A DNA stretch of 64,000 nt from Ganoderma boninense (taxonomy: Eukaryota > Basidiomycota > Agaricomycetes > Polyporales > Polyporaceae). The notes under the pieces were generated by a model. It ran no database searches. It saw nothing but the letters and a program-made list of their open reading frames with translations, and was not told the DNA's origin. Every line of letters starts with the position of its first letter. Within the stretch, counting starts at the first letter, position 1. Below are positions 32,760-45,000 of the stretch, in pieces. The position numbers and the translations under genes were made by a program. Location: positions 2,698,823 to 2,762,822 of the forward strand of contig CM035304.1 of assembly GCA_002900995.3 (NCBI GenBank), given 5' to 3'.

Positions 32760-35285
32760 GCAGGGTCTGTATACAGCCCAGCGTGCGAACGCCGCACCCC
32801 CCATGTTCCAGCGATGGACATTGGCCAATGGTCCGGCAGCGAGCACTCGGCACGCCGCCACGTTGGGCATCTGACGGTAATGTCGAAAAGTAGCAGCGGA
32901 GCGCGGCAAACTTGGACGCGGAAGCAAGCCCCGGGCTAGAAGGACGCGTGTCTCCTGCAAAAAGAAGGCGTGGACTTACCTTCCTCGGCGTGGCCCAAGC
33001 CCCACATCGCTGGCACATTCGCCATCATGGGGCTCTCTCCAACAACTAGAACAACGCTGCATCTTCGATTGTCTCAGCAGCCCGCGCGCGGCATTTGGCA
33101 CTGAACATGGTTTGTGATTCGATACTAGAAAGTGGAGGTTCGATCCGCACCCTCTCAGGCTTCCCTGCCCGCAAGCGGCTACGGCCAGGATTGCCGCGAA
33201 CGACACAGGCCTCAAGTTCAAGCCTCAGGAGTGCGGCGCGTCCCAGGATCTGTCCTTCGACGGCAACCCCATCGCCAACGGCAATCAGCTGGACGCGCCC
33301 TGAGCCAGAGTCCCGCTCTCTCCCTCGGAGGCGCGCTCGGTCGCACCAGTAGCCTTCGGTTTCGGGTCGCGTGCACGGAGGTCGCCCCACGGGCCAGTCC
33401 CGAAGACGCGGCGCGCGTTGAGGGACACGAGGATGGCGACGGACACGTACTCGGGTGTGACGTGCAGCACATAGAACAAGACCTTTTCGTGCGTGGAGTT
33501 CTGCGACCCCGGCGCGGTCGAGAAGAGCGATGTTGTCGAGTGCGAGATGACAGTTATGCGGTATATCCCGATGATCGTCTGGTGAATGTGAAATGGGATA
33601 GGACATCCACGAAGGGTTAGCGATGTGGTGCGGTAGCGAGGCACACTGAACCGCTGGAGACTTACCAAGAGGCACGCTACGAGGACGATCCATAGCGCGG
33701 ACTTGCGCGGGACCCGCGGCAGCTTGTAGCACGCGCACAGCGCGGTGAAGGCCCCGCCCACGAGCAGGATTATGGCCATCACTGTGCTCACGTACCTGCC
33801 AACGACGTTCCTCAGTCAGCACCAACAATCGCACATCATGGCCAAACCGCGGAGAGAGCGGAAGGTATCAAGACGCACCAGAGCGACCTCACGAGCGCTC
33901 CAGTCGCGTTGCTGCCGTTGACTGCGTTCTTGTAGTTCCCGCCCGCCGCGGCGCTCAAGCCACGGCGGTCAAGAACAGCAGGATCGCCACCCCAAGCCAC
34001 GTCCGCATCGTCTTGCGGAGCTCCGTCTGGTCCGCGAACTCGGGCGGCCCGCTCGCGCTCGACCTCGAACTGGCCATGCGTGCTGCGCCAAGCTCGACCT
34101 CGTACACCAATCCCTCGCCTCCCTCCCTCGCCCCTTCGTCGCCGTCCCGTGCGCCGCGCGGCGTGCGTGCGAGCTCGACCTCGCTCAGCGTCTGCTTCTC
34201 GAACTGCTTCTGCGCCTTGCGCACGTGCGGCGGGGTGAGCTTGTGGCGCGCGAGCATGTCGCCGCCGAGGGTCGACGCGACGAGGAGCGCGCGGAGGAGG
34301 TTGAAGAGGTCCTGGCCGATGGCGATGAACCCGCCGCTGTAGCTCGTCTGGAAGTACGTCTCGATGCTCTCGTTCGCGCGGAAGGCCGGGTCCCGCGCTG
34401 CCTTCGCCCGCAGCGAGTACGACACGACCCTAGTACACATGATGGAATGGGGGAAGCAATCAGCATCACGGCCTGCGGTAACGGCGCTTGAAGGGAGGAA
34501 GGGCCGAGGATGGTGCAAGTCGTGGAGGTGCTGCGATACGTACCGCTCGATGGTGAAGATTGAAGCGCCGAGGAGGACGGTGTTGCGTGAACGCGGGTGC
34601 GCCATCCGCCAGACGACGATGGGGACCAAGGCAGCGTACAGGACGGCGAAGACGATGGAGGGCGCAAAGTCGAGAGCATCGGGCACTCCGCCGACCGGGG
34701 CAGGGAACTCGTGAGTCGAATTGGCGGCGGACATGCGTCAGTCAACAGTTGACAAGGTGAAGCAGAAAGGAGAGGAATTAGCGCGCCAAGGGAGACGTTG
34801 CGAGAACGAGAACTCGATGGGAGTGGTCCTGGGACTGCGACCTGCGACCTGCTCATAAACCCCACGTCTTGCGCGTCAGGAAGCAACGGTGGTATGAGGT
34901 GTATCTGCTGACGTCCTAGGCCCTGCGTAGAAGCTATTCAGCAGCAGGCATGAGAATGAGGCCTGTGAGACGACTCGCTTCTTCACGTCCTCGCGGGTAG
35001 AGCCGACGCGGAATGACCAAACGGGCGGCGAAAGCGAGGGCGAGAAGGAATTGCGGCGTAAGACTGTGCATTGCGAGCCGGCGTTTGCATGCACTGCCAA
35101 TGGTGCTCAGCGAACTTGAGTCGGCGCGAAATGGATTGTCGAGGGTCTAACGATGACCGCCATGGTGGGTGGGAGCAAAGGCTGTTCTCCAGGTATCGAC
35201 CACGCGGTCTGGATTCCATGGATAGTTTCCAGCGGCGAGCTGCGGCCGACCGGTGGTAGTGCTGTGGTTCCCATGTGTCAGTCAA
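32760..35285 (-). repeat. Duplicated unit, copy 3 (inverted, gene A3 plus both flanks)
   Basis: Reverse-complement copy of the units at 1-2590 and 3890-6830. The 5' flank (35285 down to 34735) matches through GAACCACAGCACTACCAC and CCTCGACAAT. The 3' flank (33284 down to about 32760) matches the A2 flank through AATCACAAACCATGTTCAG and GCGCTCCGCTGCT. It lies about 27 kb from A2 in inverted orientation. Confidence 0.75.
33285..34734 (-). CDS. Uncharacterised multi-pass membrane protein, family A copy 3 (A3), frame broken
   Basis: Four exons (34734-34544, 34429-33879, 33795-33666, 33578-33285) with intron positions identical to A1 and A2. It shares THEFPAPVGG, FQTSYSGGFIAIGQDLF, GGDMLARHKLTPPHVRKA, YVSTVMAIILLVGGAF and VFGTGPWGD. 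Exon 2 is 551 nt where A2 has 552: a base is missing near 33957 (GCCGTGG-CTTGAGC against GCGGTGATCTTGAGC in A2), which ends the frame inside the central membrane helix. With one base restored the protein is about 388 residues. Whether this is a pseudogene or an assembly error cannot be told from sequence alone. Confidence 0.72.
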
Positions 35286-36263
35286 AGTTAAGGAAGAGAC
35301 ACGTGAATCGTAGGCTAAATAGAGTGGATCTCTCCAGCTCGAACGGTCCTGGCTGCTCGTTCGGCCTCAACTGCCCATTGTGTCCTTTCTGAATGTGCAT
35401 TCCTCGACTTCACCATGAACGACCTGGTGGCGGTTCTATGATGGTTGCGTTGAAGTTGCAGCCGCCGTGTCCACTGTGAACACAAATGCAGCCTGACTCA
35501 TGAAACGTCGCGGTGCCGAGCTCCGAGTCCTGGCGCTCTATGAGGCGGCGCAAGGATCTTCTCATTGGGAATTTGATTACATACAGTCTTGACCCACCTT
35601 CTCCGTGATCCTCGCAGAGGAGCGTTCGTCTCCTTGAAGAGAGTTCATTCTCCTGCTGAGCCAAAGTTCTGCCTCTGGTAGTGAAACCAGGTTGTGGCTC
35701 GGGGAAATTCTCAGAGAAAGGTCCAGCGTTTGTATCTCAACTTGATCCTTGCTGGAACTTTGATTGTCCGAAAGGGCCCCCAAGTGCTACGACAGGAAGC
35801 GCCTTGAGGTGCGAGTGCATAAGGATTTGAGCAGCTGAACGTTGAGCGTTTGAACAGTGACCTTGTTAGAAGGACGATGTTGCACGAGTGAGGGCTCGCC
35901 AATCTTGGGATCACGATCGGGCCCGTGAGCGCATAGCCATAGGTAGTATCGCGAGCCAAGTAACTTGTGCACCGAGGGCCGTGTTGGAAGCACTGCCTGG
36001 TAGTTCGCCGGCGAAGTTGGTAAAAATTTGTAGAAAGTGGATCGGCGAATGATAAGATTGGGGGGAGGGGGGGCTAGCCGCTATTCACCAGATATCCGGT
36101 GCCATGCAGCCTAGGTTTCGCCTTTAGTTCGAACAGTGGGCTGCGGGCGTCCGAAAGACGTACTGCGGTCTGGACGTTGCGGGAGAAGTGCACCGAGTTC
36201 GGAGTAAGCCCCGGAACTAAGTAATACTTAAAGAGGAAGTTACGTACTGCGGATGGTAACTAG
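35286..36263. other. Intergenic, no gene recognised
   Basis: Upstream of A3 and downstream of the A4 fragment. No exon chain was recognised. Confidence 0.4.
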
Positions 36264-36800
36264 TCAGCCCGAGTTGATAATGCTCGCGCTCTGCTTCGCC
36301 GAAAGGAGACAAAGAGAGGAGTAGACATACACCACAGAGCGCCAACGAGGTCTACCTATCTGCCCCCGATGGCGTTTTGCCACGATGCTGAGGGTCAGGG
36401 CACCCACGGCCAAGAGCGTCACAAAATCTGACCACCGTCGAATGCGCCGGCACAATAGCGGCTGTTCAGGAAGCCCTTCCTCGCTCGACGCATCCTGGGC
36501 GGTGGCCTCTGCATCAACCTTGCAGGCTCCACTTCTGTCATCGTCAGTGACCTGTTCCTGCGCGACGAGATGGAACCGAGCATCTGGACATCTGGGACGG
36601 CCACGATGGCCCCCAGGCCGCTTCGGTGTCTGCTAGACAGAAGGCGGCGTGAGGTTGTGCAGCGCAAGCATGTCCCCACTGAGGGCCCACAACACGAGGA
36701 GCACACGGAGGTAGGTGAGGTTCGTACCGGCCCAGCTGAACACACCGCCGTAGCTTGCCTGCAGGTACGCCTCGAGGTTCGCAGGGGCGGTCGGCGTTCC
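36264..36800 (-). pseudogene. Degenerate fragment of membrane family A (A4)
   Basis: Around 36800-36633 the minus strand encodes LEAYLQASYGGVFSWAG and then LSGDMLALHNLTPP followed by a stop, clearly related to the LETYLQTSY and GGDMLARHKLTPPHVRKA parts of A1-A3. At about 36455-36380, in another frame, RRIRRWSDFVTLLAVGALTL matches the following membrane helix (RKRIRRWLGAAGLLFLIAV in A2). The first exon and the last two were not found and the charged loop is scrambled, so this is a decayed copy. Confidence 0.65.
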
Positions 36801-37138
36801 TACCCTTCGGCACGCGCGCTTTCGAGTCCAGAGTCTTGCGGCAGCTGCAAATGTTCCAACTCCGCTTTCGTCCAGGGGGGGGGTAGTGGTTGCTTTGCGA
36901 TGGGATTGGATAGAGCGGTCTTCATGGTGGGGTCGATGGCGGGAGTATGAGCTCTGGTACCCAATACACCCCGGTGGGACGAATAAACCTTGGATCAGCC
37001 CGCATCGTGCGCTGCTCGGGTTCCGAATGCGCATACATTCGCAACCCACATATCTGAATGTGTAAGATTCGTCAATATTCATCATGGTCATTACACCTCG
37101 GGGGTCAAGTCCGTCTCAGTGACCCATCAAGTTCCGCC

Positions 37139-38067
37139 CTACATGATGACCACCCCAATCGCGAGCAGACACGCTCCGAGAAGCGCACTCGCGAATATGG
37201 CAAGCGCTCGCGGAAGCCCCGTCCAGAAGTACGCGATGATGCCGAGCAGCGCAAGCACGAATCCCAGCTGCGTCATGACCGTAACAAGTGTGTGACACCG
37301 CGAGAGCGTCGTCACCATCCCCTTGAGCTTCATCACCGGGTCGTCCGAGTCCGCCGCGGGCCGCTCCGCGTCCCGCTTCTCGCTGGCATTCGGGCGGGGC
37401 ACGATGCCGCAGGTGAGAACAGTGATGTAGCGGACCTTGTCGACGGAGACGAGTGCGCGCAGGTCGACATACGCCTCGCTGAGCGCGGACTCCACGGAGA
37501 GCGACTGCACGCGGGCGTGGGCCTTGCCGGCGCCGATGGTAGAGCCTGACGGGCGCTCGGTCGTCTGCTCGGTCTTCTGGGCGTCGGAGAGCTGGTAGCG
37601 GATGAGGACGAAGGACGAGATGTATGCGAGGATGGCTGGAAAAGGGGCGAGGGGGGCGGTTGGAGGAGCGAAGAAAGGAGACCAGATGGGATCACTCACA
37701 TGCACAGACGTGGAGGATGATCGCTCCCCCCAGGCTCGCGGATATGAGCAGATCCACCGACGTCCAAGCGGACAGGTCGGGGTCGCGGGATGGGAACAAG
37801 TAGACCATGCTGTCTATGCCCACAAAGAAAGATGTCTAGCGAGAATGGTGGGTATATGCGCAGCTTGGTGGTGGTAGAGGACTCACGATGACTGCCATGG
37901 CCTGGAGACGGTCGAGCCAGACCTGCACGACAGCAAGCAACGCCTGCTTAGTCGCGTCGTCCGGGTTCGTCGGCGGTGTCTGAGCTATCCTCACCGTGAG
38001 CGAGTGTAAGATGCGAGCGAGATAGACACGCACCTGGGGCGTAGGCGGCACTGAGCGATCTGAACAT
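37139..38067 (-). CDS. Small multi-pass membrane protein, family B copy 1 (B1)
   Basis: Four exons (38067-38034, 37984-37887, 37835-37700, 37635-37139) encode about 254 residues in one clean frame. After a short variable first exon comes an amphipathic stretch, TKQALLAVVQVWLDRLQAMA, running into a first membrane segment (VITSFFVGIDSMVY). Then come a pair around LDLLISASLGGAIILHV/ILAYISSFVLIRYQL, a charged loop, and two C-terminal helices around VTVMTQLGFVLALLGIIAYF and ALAIFASALLGACLLAIGV. I do not know a named family. B2 is close in sequence and B3 is a distant relative. Confidence 0.75.
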
Positions 38068-40470
38068 CGTGGACCTCGTAACCCGTTGAAAAGTTGAGAC
38101 AAGGCAGCTCAAGGTAGAGGATGGCAGACAGAAGGACGGCACATGGACCACGACGGCCCTTTATGTGATTCCACATGAGGTACCTGGCTCGTTGCGAACA
38201 GCGTCCCCGTGCCCGATTGTCGTGCTTCTGAGACCGTCTTCGCTCGCCAGCATGGCGTGCGTGCGTCGCTCACAGCCGGAAGGCTTGGCAAATTGAGCCC
38301 GAATCTGTGGGGAAAAGTGGGACTGAGCAGCACGTTTCTGGGAGTGGCAGAAGGCAAGATGAAAGAACGACGGAGGCGGGATTGGGAGGAGCAGTGCCAG
38401 AGCGCGCTTACCGGAGTAGCGCATGGTCGCCGTGAGAACATGGAAGGCAACATAGCTGTGAAAGGAAATTCAAACGCCCGATGGCACTTTCTTCAACTGA
38501 CCCCACTCGCCGGTATTTGGTCTTCTCTCTACGCGGCCTGAGCCACTGATTCAAATCAGTGGCAATAATGCACTTTCCACGTTCCTGTCATAACCCTCCA
38601 TCGGCGGAACTTGAAGCCGCAAGGAACTGCCACCGCCGCGAGTCACCAATCGCATACGTCACCCCAGGCACCGTCCTCAGGCAGAGTACAGTAGACACCC
38701 TCGTTGCAGTACAACGAGCCAGTGACTGCTCAGCACCCAGTACCCATCGCGCTGGACCCCATCACTTCTCCACTGAGCTTGTTCCCGGTGGATCCAGGAT
38801 ACACGATCCTATTCCACACCCAGGGCAAAACGAACAGGCGTCTCAGGATACCCTGGCTCAGCTTCAGGGACGATACAACAACTTGAACGCCTACGAATGC
38901 CCTCGAGATCATACAACGTCGAATTTTCACGACTTCTGTAGTATCCTAGCGCAACATCATGGCCCATACCCGAGCCGGTAGATCTGGAGCGACACATACT
39001 GCATAGACAAGACGAACAGCACCGAGCTCTCGGAAGATGACCAACTCGTTGTTCCTCTAATCCTCGCTCGCGGACACAGGTTTCGCGTACATTAAGGGCA
39101 TTCAATTCTGCCGAGTAGAGCTCCCCAGGTTCTCGACAACAATCTACGGGCTTATTGTATCGCCCCATCATCATCGCGTCGGGTGGGGGGCCAAGAAGAG
39201 CGTCCGCATTGGTCTCTGGGCGTGCGTGCAGTCCGAGTTCGAGTCTGCGTCCCCTGTCGGCCCTCGGGCCTTGCCCTGCGATGGCGATTTTAATTTTTCG
39301 CAGTGGGAGGCGGAGAGTGCCGTGGGATGGACGACCTGCATGGCTGCCGCAAGTACATCCAACGAAAGACCTTGGGGATCTCGAGTAGACGGTATGGGTC
39401 CGGTCCTCGCGACATAGGCTGACTGCGGGCTAGTTCCGAAAATACTTTGGCTCTCTATGTCAAACTCGGCGAATGCGATGCTTTCGACAATTGAGATGGC
39501 GAGAAGCCGATTATCAGTCACGAGGGTTCGGGCCTAGGACTTAAACTTCAGGCATCATAGCATGAAGTGGGTGTCCACATGTTGACGAGCAGGCCACAGA
39601 ATCAGAATATGGGGATCCAGAGGCACGCAACCCGGGTCGGAGTCGGTGCGATGGTTGGAATTGCAACTGTAGGGCTTGGAGAATCGGATGTCCCCCTGGC
39701 CACAAGCACCAGCAGTACACATCGGGTGGGTAAATGGCTTATCTGCACACAAAAATGACATGAGATAGCACTCCTATGTAGCGAACCTCAAGGAAAGCTG
39801 GATTGAACGCCTGATGCCACTGGTGCACCGACTCGGAGTCCAACTTGAACTGGTTCCCACGTGCCGCCAGTGTGTCGTTCCTGGAGTACTTCACGATGGA
39901 CCAGGCCGGAGGATATTGATAAGACCATTTTTGTCAGGTAAAAGCCATGGGGAGGGAGACATTTCCAACTGACCAATGGTTGTCCGGTGACTCCGGTCCT
40001 ACAATGGAAAGATCAAGTCACAAACTAGTACTGTTCGTCACCAGTGCCGCGATGGCGTTTTCGGGCGCTTGAATTGCCTTTCACAGCCAATGACCGAGTT
40101 CAAGTCGCTGTTCCCACGGTCGCTTGACTGTTTCCTCTGAGCGCTCCGGCACTCGCATTCAGTCCTTCGTCTTGGCTCGCAACGCCTTACACCACCCTCG
40201 ACACCCGACAATGGTTCATTCCGTGGCACAGTTACCCATCGTCGCTTCGTGCTATGCTAGTGACATGGTATCCGGAACCGTCTGGCAGCCGGCGGCGCAA
40301 CCTGACAGGCGATGAGCTTGGAATGCCGGCGAGCTGGACATTCGATCCTCGACCGCGGGCTCCGTCTGTCCGTGAAACGATGCCCCTTCACCGGTGGCCA
40401 CATAAGAGGCCGCCGCGGTATGTCCACTCCCCCACCGTCTCTGTCCCTCCCTTCATTAACGACTTCCACC
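38068..40470. other. Divergent intergenic region between B1 and B2
   Basis: About 2.4 kb between the divergent genes B1 and B2, presumably with both promoters. No exon chain, tRNA or recognisable element was seen. The sequences just upstream of the two genes do not obviously resemble each other. Confidence 0.4.
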
Positions 40471-41437
40471 ATGGCGCCCAAGTTTCTCAGCCGTCCCTCT
40501 ACCCCAGGTGTGACCATGGTCTCGGTTCTACCTGTGATCGCCCGTGCTGACACCAGATATAGCTCCACCTACAACCCCTGACGATGCAACGAAACAGGCG
40601 CTGCTTGCCGTCGTGCAAGTCTGGCTCGATCGCCTTCAGACCATGTCCATCATCGTGAGTCGTTAAATCGCGTTAAATCGCGCATACACCCAGCTGTCTT
40701 CGCATACACCCCACTAAACCCTACCCCCCGCTCTCGTAGACTTCTTTCTTCGTAAGCATAGACAGCATGGTCTACGCATTCCCTTACCGCAACCCCGACC
40801 TATCAGCTTGGACGGTCCTGGATCTGCTCATATCAGCGAGCCTCGGAGGAGCGATCATCTTACATGCCTGTGCATGTAAGTATGGTTCTTTGCGTCTTCC
40901 CCCGCACGCCTCTAACTGTGGCCTCCCCTATCCCAGCGATCCTAGCCTACGTCGCGTCCTTCGTCCTCATTCAGTACCAACTCTCTGATGCCGAGAAGAC
41001 CGAGCAAGCGACCGAACGACCATCCACCGTCTCCAGTAGCAAACCCGAGGGCCACACTCGCCTGCAATCCTTCTCCGCCGAGTCCACGCTCTCCCCATGG
41101 GAAGCATACACCGACCTCCGCGCGCTCGTTCTCAGTATATCAGGTCCGCTTCCTGTCGATTGTCTCCTGCGGCGTCGTCCCCCACCAGGCCCGCCCGAAG
41201 CGCGTACGCGACGCGGAGAAAGCAGTGGCGGACGACCCGGTGGCGAAGCTCAAGGGCATGGTGACGACGCTCTCGCGGTGCCATACCGTGGTGACGGTCA
41301 TGACGCAGCTTGGGTTCGTGCTCGCGCTGCTGGGCATCCTGGCGTACTTCTGGACGGGGCTCCCGCGCGCGCTGGGCATCTTTGCGAGCGCGCTCCTGGG
41401 GACGTGTTTGCTCGCGATCGGGGCGGTTATCATGTAG
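40471..41437 (+). CDS. Small multi-pass membrane protein, family B copy 2 (B2), frame broken
   Basis: Four exons (40471-40507, 40563-40654, 40740-40875, 40937-41437) have the same intron positions and phases as B1. The first exon starts MAPKFLSRPSTP. The conserved core is TKQALLAVVQVWLDRLQTMS, TSFFVSIDSMVYAF, ILAYVASFVLIQYQLSDAEK, and a C-terminal half (VAKLKGMVTTLSRCHTVVTV, then FVLALLGILAYFWTGLPRA) nearly identical to B1. Relative to B1 there is one extra base at about 41129-41140 in the loop after DLRALV, which would truncate the protein before the last two helices. Correcting it gives 254 residues, the same length as B1. Confidence 0.73.
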
Positions 41438-42024
41438 GGCCGGTTACCTTGGCTTTGTGGGGTGCCGACGCGCGCCGTGGACTTGACGGGTCGACGAGAC
41501 GGACACGATCCTGACGATTGTAATGACGATGACGATGACGATGACGTGATTGTTGACGAGTTCTATACGCCCAGAACGTCTCCAGCGCGCATGTATGTGC
41601 ATATATGCGCACCTAAAATTCCGGACTCGACGACCGAAGTGGATCCGAAGCTCGTTAGATCTTGACACTGAGTACTAACCCAATGTTCCAACCTGAGCTC
41701 GTACCCTCTTTTCATCAGCGGTCACTTTTGCAGCATAACCGCTTTCTGACCGGCAAAGTCCAGGTCACCGGAAGCCAAAACGGCATTCGTTTCCCACGCT
41801 GGTACTTGCGTTTAGGTTTGTGCTGCGGTAGCGGCATGCAAGACTGGGTTCTGGCGGACGAGGTCTTTCTTCTCTCACTGTCTTGCGACCGAGGTGAGTG
41901 CGCTGGTCCTGGTTCACTCTTTTGCTTGATGTTCCCTTGTTTTTCTATACTAAGCTGCAAGATACTGTAGATTCCAGCACAGTGGCGTTTCTATGTAAGC
42001 CTCATCACCATACATGTGCCGGAC
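41438..42024. other. Intergenic, includes a short GAT/GAC run
   Basis: A run of GATGAC units lies at about 41525-41548. No exon was recognised between B2 and the eIF4G-like locus, and the normal N-terminal exons of an eIF4G were not found here. Confidence 0.4.
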
Positions 42025-45000
42025 ATGCACACTGATCATCTTATTATTGCCCCTAAATTGCCACTAGCAATTATCGGAATGGATGCCACAGTGGATGCAA
42101 CGGCAACATCCACGGCCCAGAGCCCCTATACCTGGTTTGCCTATGTCTTCAATAGGGCTGCCACTGCTCCGACATGGACAGCGGCGGCGGCGAATGCTCA
42201 GTCTACTCCCTCCCCACATACGGACACGTCAAGCCTCTCCGGCGTCTTGCCTACGCCACCGACACCGGCCGCTACCACCGTACTCGATGAAGGCCTCGCG
42301 CGCCCGAACAAAACTTCGACCACGCTCACACCCAAGCGCGTGACGCTCAAGTCTGAGGGGCAAGAGGTCGACCAGGAACCGTGGAAGAAGCGGTCATCTG
42401 CTGCCATTTCGCCGCCCGACTCGTCCTCCCCCGCACCCTCGACGATGATGACACCTGGTGGGGTGAAGCCATCCGACTCCCTCCCTGCGCACCCTGACGG
42501 CAAGATGCACTCGCGGACGACGTCCTTCTCGACAGGGACGCTGCCATCGGCTGCCGCCGCAGCCTCGGTCTCATTGTCGTCGTCGAACGCTACGTCGACC
42601 TCGTCTGCCTCTGCGACCTCCTCCACGTCCACGGCTGCATCGGCAGCTCCGTCGGTACCCGGGTCTTCGTTGACCCCAAGAGCCGCCAAGTTTGACATCA
42701 AAAGCCTCTTCGAAAACAAGAGCTCCGATGCCCCGCCATCCTCGACCGCCACCGTCGCTTCACGCTCGTGCCGTCCTACCCCTCTTCCACAGTCCTCGTT
42801 GAGTCCGCAAGGCCAACCACCCCACCAGCCGTCGCCTGGGCGAATGGGCACTCCGGACAATACCTTGCCTGCGCCAACGGCCGAGTGGGGTTACTACGTA
42901 GGTGAACCTGTTCCAAGAATTCCTGTGTATCTGTCATCCCAGAGCGGGCCTGAAAGTGGGTCTCGGGGGGCCGTGTACCTCGGAGCCGTTTGGACAAGGA
43001 GGGTCGACTCATTGTCGGCACCGGGCGACAGTGGGTGACCCCGGGGACGGCTGCTGGGCCCATCAGAGCGTATGATCGTACGCTGCAAACGGGACCAGAC
43101 AGCAGTCGCAATGCGGTGCCTTGCTACTGGGTGTGCGGCTCGCGCAGAGAATTCAAAGCGGCTTTCGCATTGGGATTCTTTTTTCCAGATTCGTTTGCTA
43201 ACCACATCGTTAACAGTACTATCCTGGCATGCCCATGGACCCCAACTACAATCCGTACCAGACGGCCCAATGGATGCCACAGCATCTACCTCAGCAGCAT
43301 CCTCCGCAGGGACCACCTGGGCCCCCTATACCCGGCCTACCCATGTCACCGAGAGGGCAGCCGCCCCCGCTCCACGCTCCAGGCACCCCAACGATGGCGC
43401 CCGCCATGCCGCCGAACGCCCACCCGCCACATTCGACCCCGTCTCCACACACGCACACCTCCAGCCTCTCTAACGTCTCGTCAACCCCACCGACGCCCGC
43501 TTCGGCCTCTGCACCCGGCGGAGGCCTTTCGCGCTTGAACTCGAACGCGAACACGTTCACGCCGAAGCGCGTGACGATCAAGTCGGAGTCCCGGCAGGAG
43601 GTCGACCTTGAGAGATGGAAGAAGCAGGCGCCTGCTGCCGTCTCGTCGCCTGTCGTTCCTAGTTCCCCTGCTCGCCGGACAGTTCAGGTACATTCCACAC
43701 ATCGTTAATATTAAGGTGAATGGGTGTTGACAGTGTCGATGTTCAATCTTAGGTCCGGCTAGAGACAGAAGAGGCGAAGAAGAAGCGATTGGCAGAGGAG
43801 GAAGCGGAGAAGGCAAAGAAGGAGGCCGAGAAGGCGAAGAAGGCTGCTGAGGAGAAGGCGAAGAAGGGACGCNNNNNNNNNNNNNNNNNNNNNNNNNNNN
43901 NNNNNNNNNNNNNNNNNNNNNNNNNNNNNNNNNNNNNNNNNNNNNNNNNNNNNNNNNNNNNNNNNNNNNNNNACCTCGTCTGCCTCTGCGACCTCCTCCA
44001 CGTCCACGGCTGCATCGGCAGCTCCGTCGGTACCCGGGTCTTCGTTGACCCCAAGAGCCGCCAAGTTTGACATCAAAAGCCTCTTCGAAAACAAGAGCTC
44101 CGATGCCCCGCCATCCTCGACCGCCACCATTGCTTCAGGCTCGTGCCGTCCTACCCCTCTTCCACAGTCCTCGTTGAGTCCGCAAGGCCAACCACCCCAC
44201 CAGCCGTCGCCTGGGCGAATGGGCACTCCGGACAATACCTTCCGGCCGCAGCCTGACGAGGTGCCAATGGCGAGCCCCGGAGTGCCGAGATCACCTAGCT
44301 TCGCCCGTCAATTGCGGGATGAGAATGTAGACGGGCGGCCACCTGCGCCGCCTGGGGGCCCGCCGTCGGAAGGGCCGCCGCAACCAGTTCCCCACGCTCA
44401 GCCGGGGGTACCTGCGCCAACGGCCGAGTGGGGTTACTACGTAAGTGAACCTGTTCCAAGAATGTCTGTGTATCTGTCATCCCAGAACGGGCCTGAAAGT
44501 AGGTCTCAGGGGGCCGTGTACCTCAGCCGTTTGGGCGAGGGGGTTGACTCATTGCCGGGGCCGGCGACAATGGGAGACTGTCAGGTTCGGGGGATGGCCA
44601 TCCCTCTACTGCTCGGCCCGTCGGAGCGCATGATCGTACGCATTAAACCGGATTGGACAGCAGGCGCAATGCGGTCGACGATGCTTTGCTATCAGGCGCG
44701 CGCCTCGCGGAGGGAATGCAGAGCGGCTTTCGCATTGGGGATCTTTTTGTCCAGATTTGTTTGCTAACCATATCATTAACAGTACTACCCTGGCATGCCC
44801 ATCGACCCCAACTACAATCCGTACCAGATGGCCCATAAGCATCTACCTCAGCAGCGTTCATCGCAGGGACCATGGGGCTCTGTCAGCCCGTCATCCTCGC
44901 CTGCAGTCGTCGAGATTCTGGAACCCGTTGCACCATTGGAAGTGTCCGCCAACCGATGGACGCCTGCCAGTCTGGTTAAGAAGGGGCAGCCCGCTGAGTC

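Noticed and set aside
33120..33145. GAGGTTCGATCC resembling a tRNA T-loop
   Set aside because: No matching acceptor, anticodon or D arm upstream; it is part of the A-family 3' flank.
41520..41550. GATGAC repeats as a CRISPR-like or satellite array
   Set aside because: Only a few units, no spacers; a simple microsatellite.
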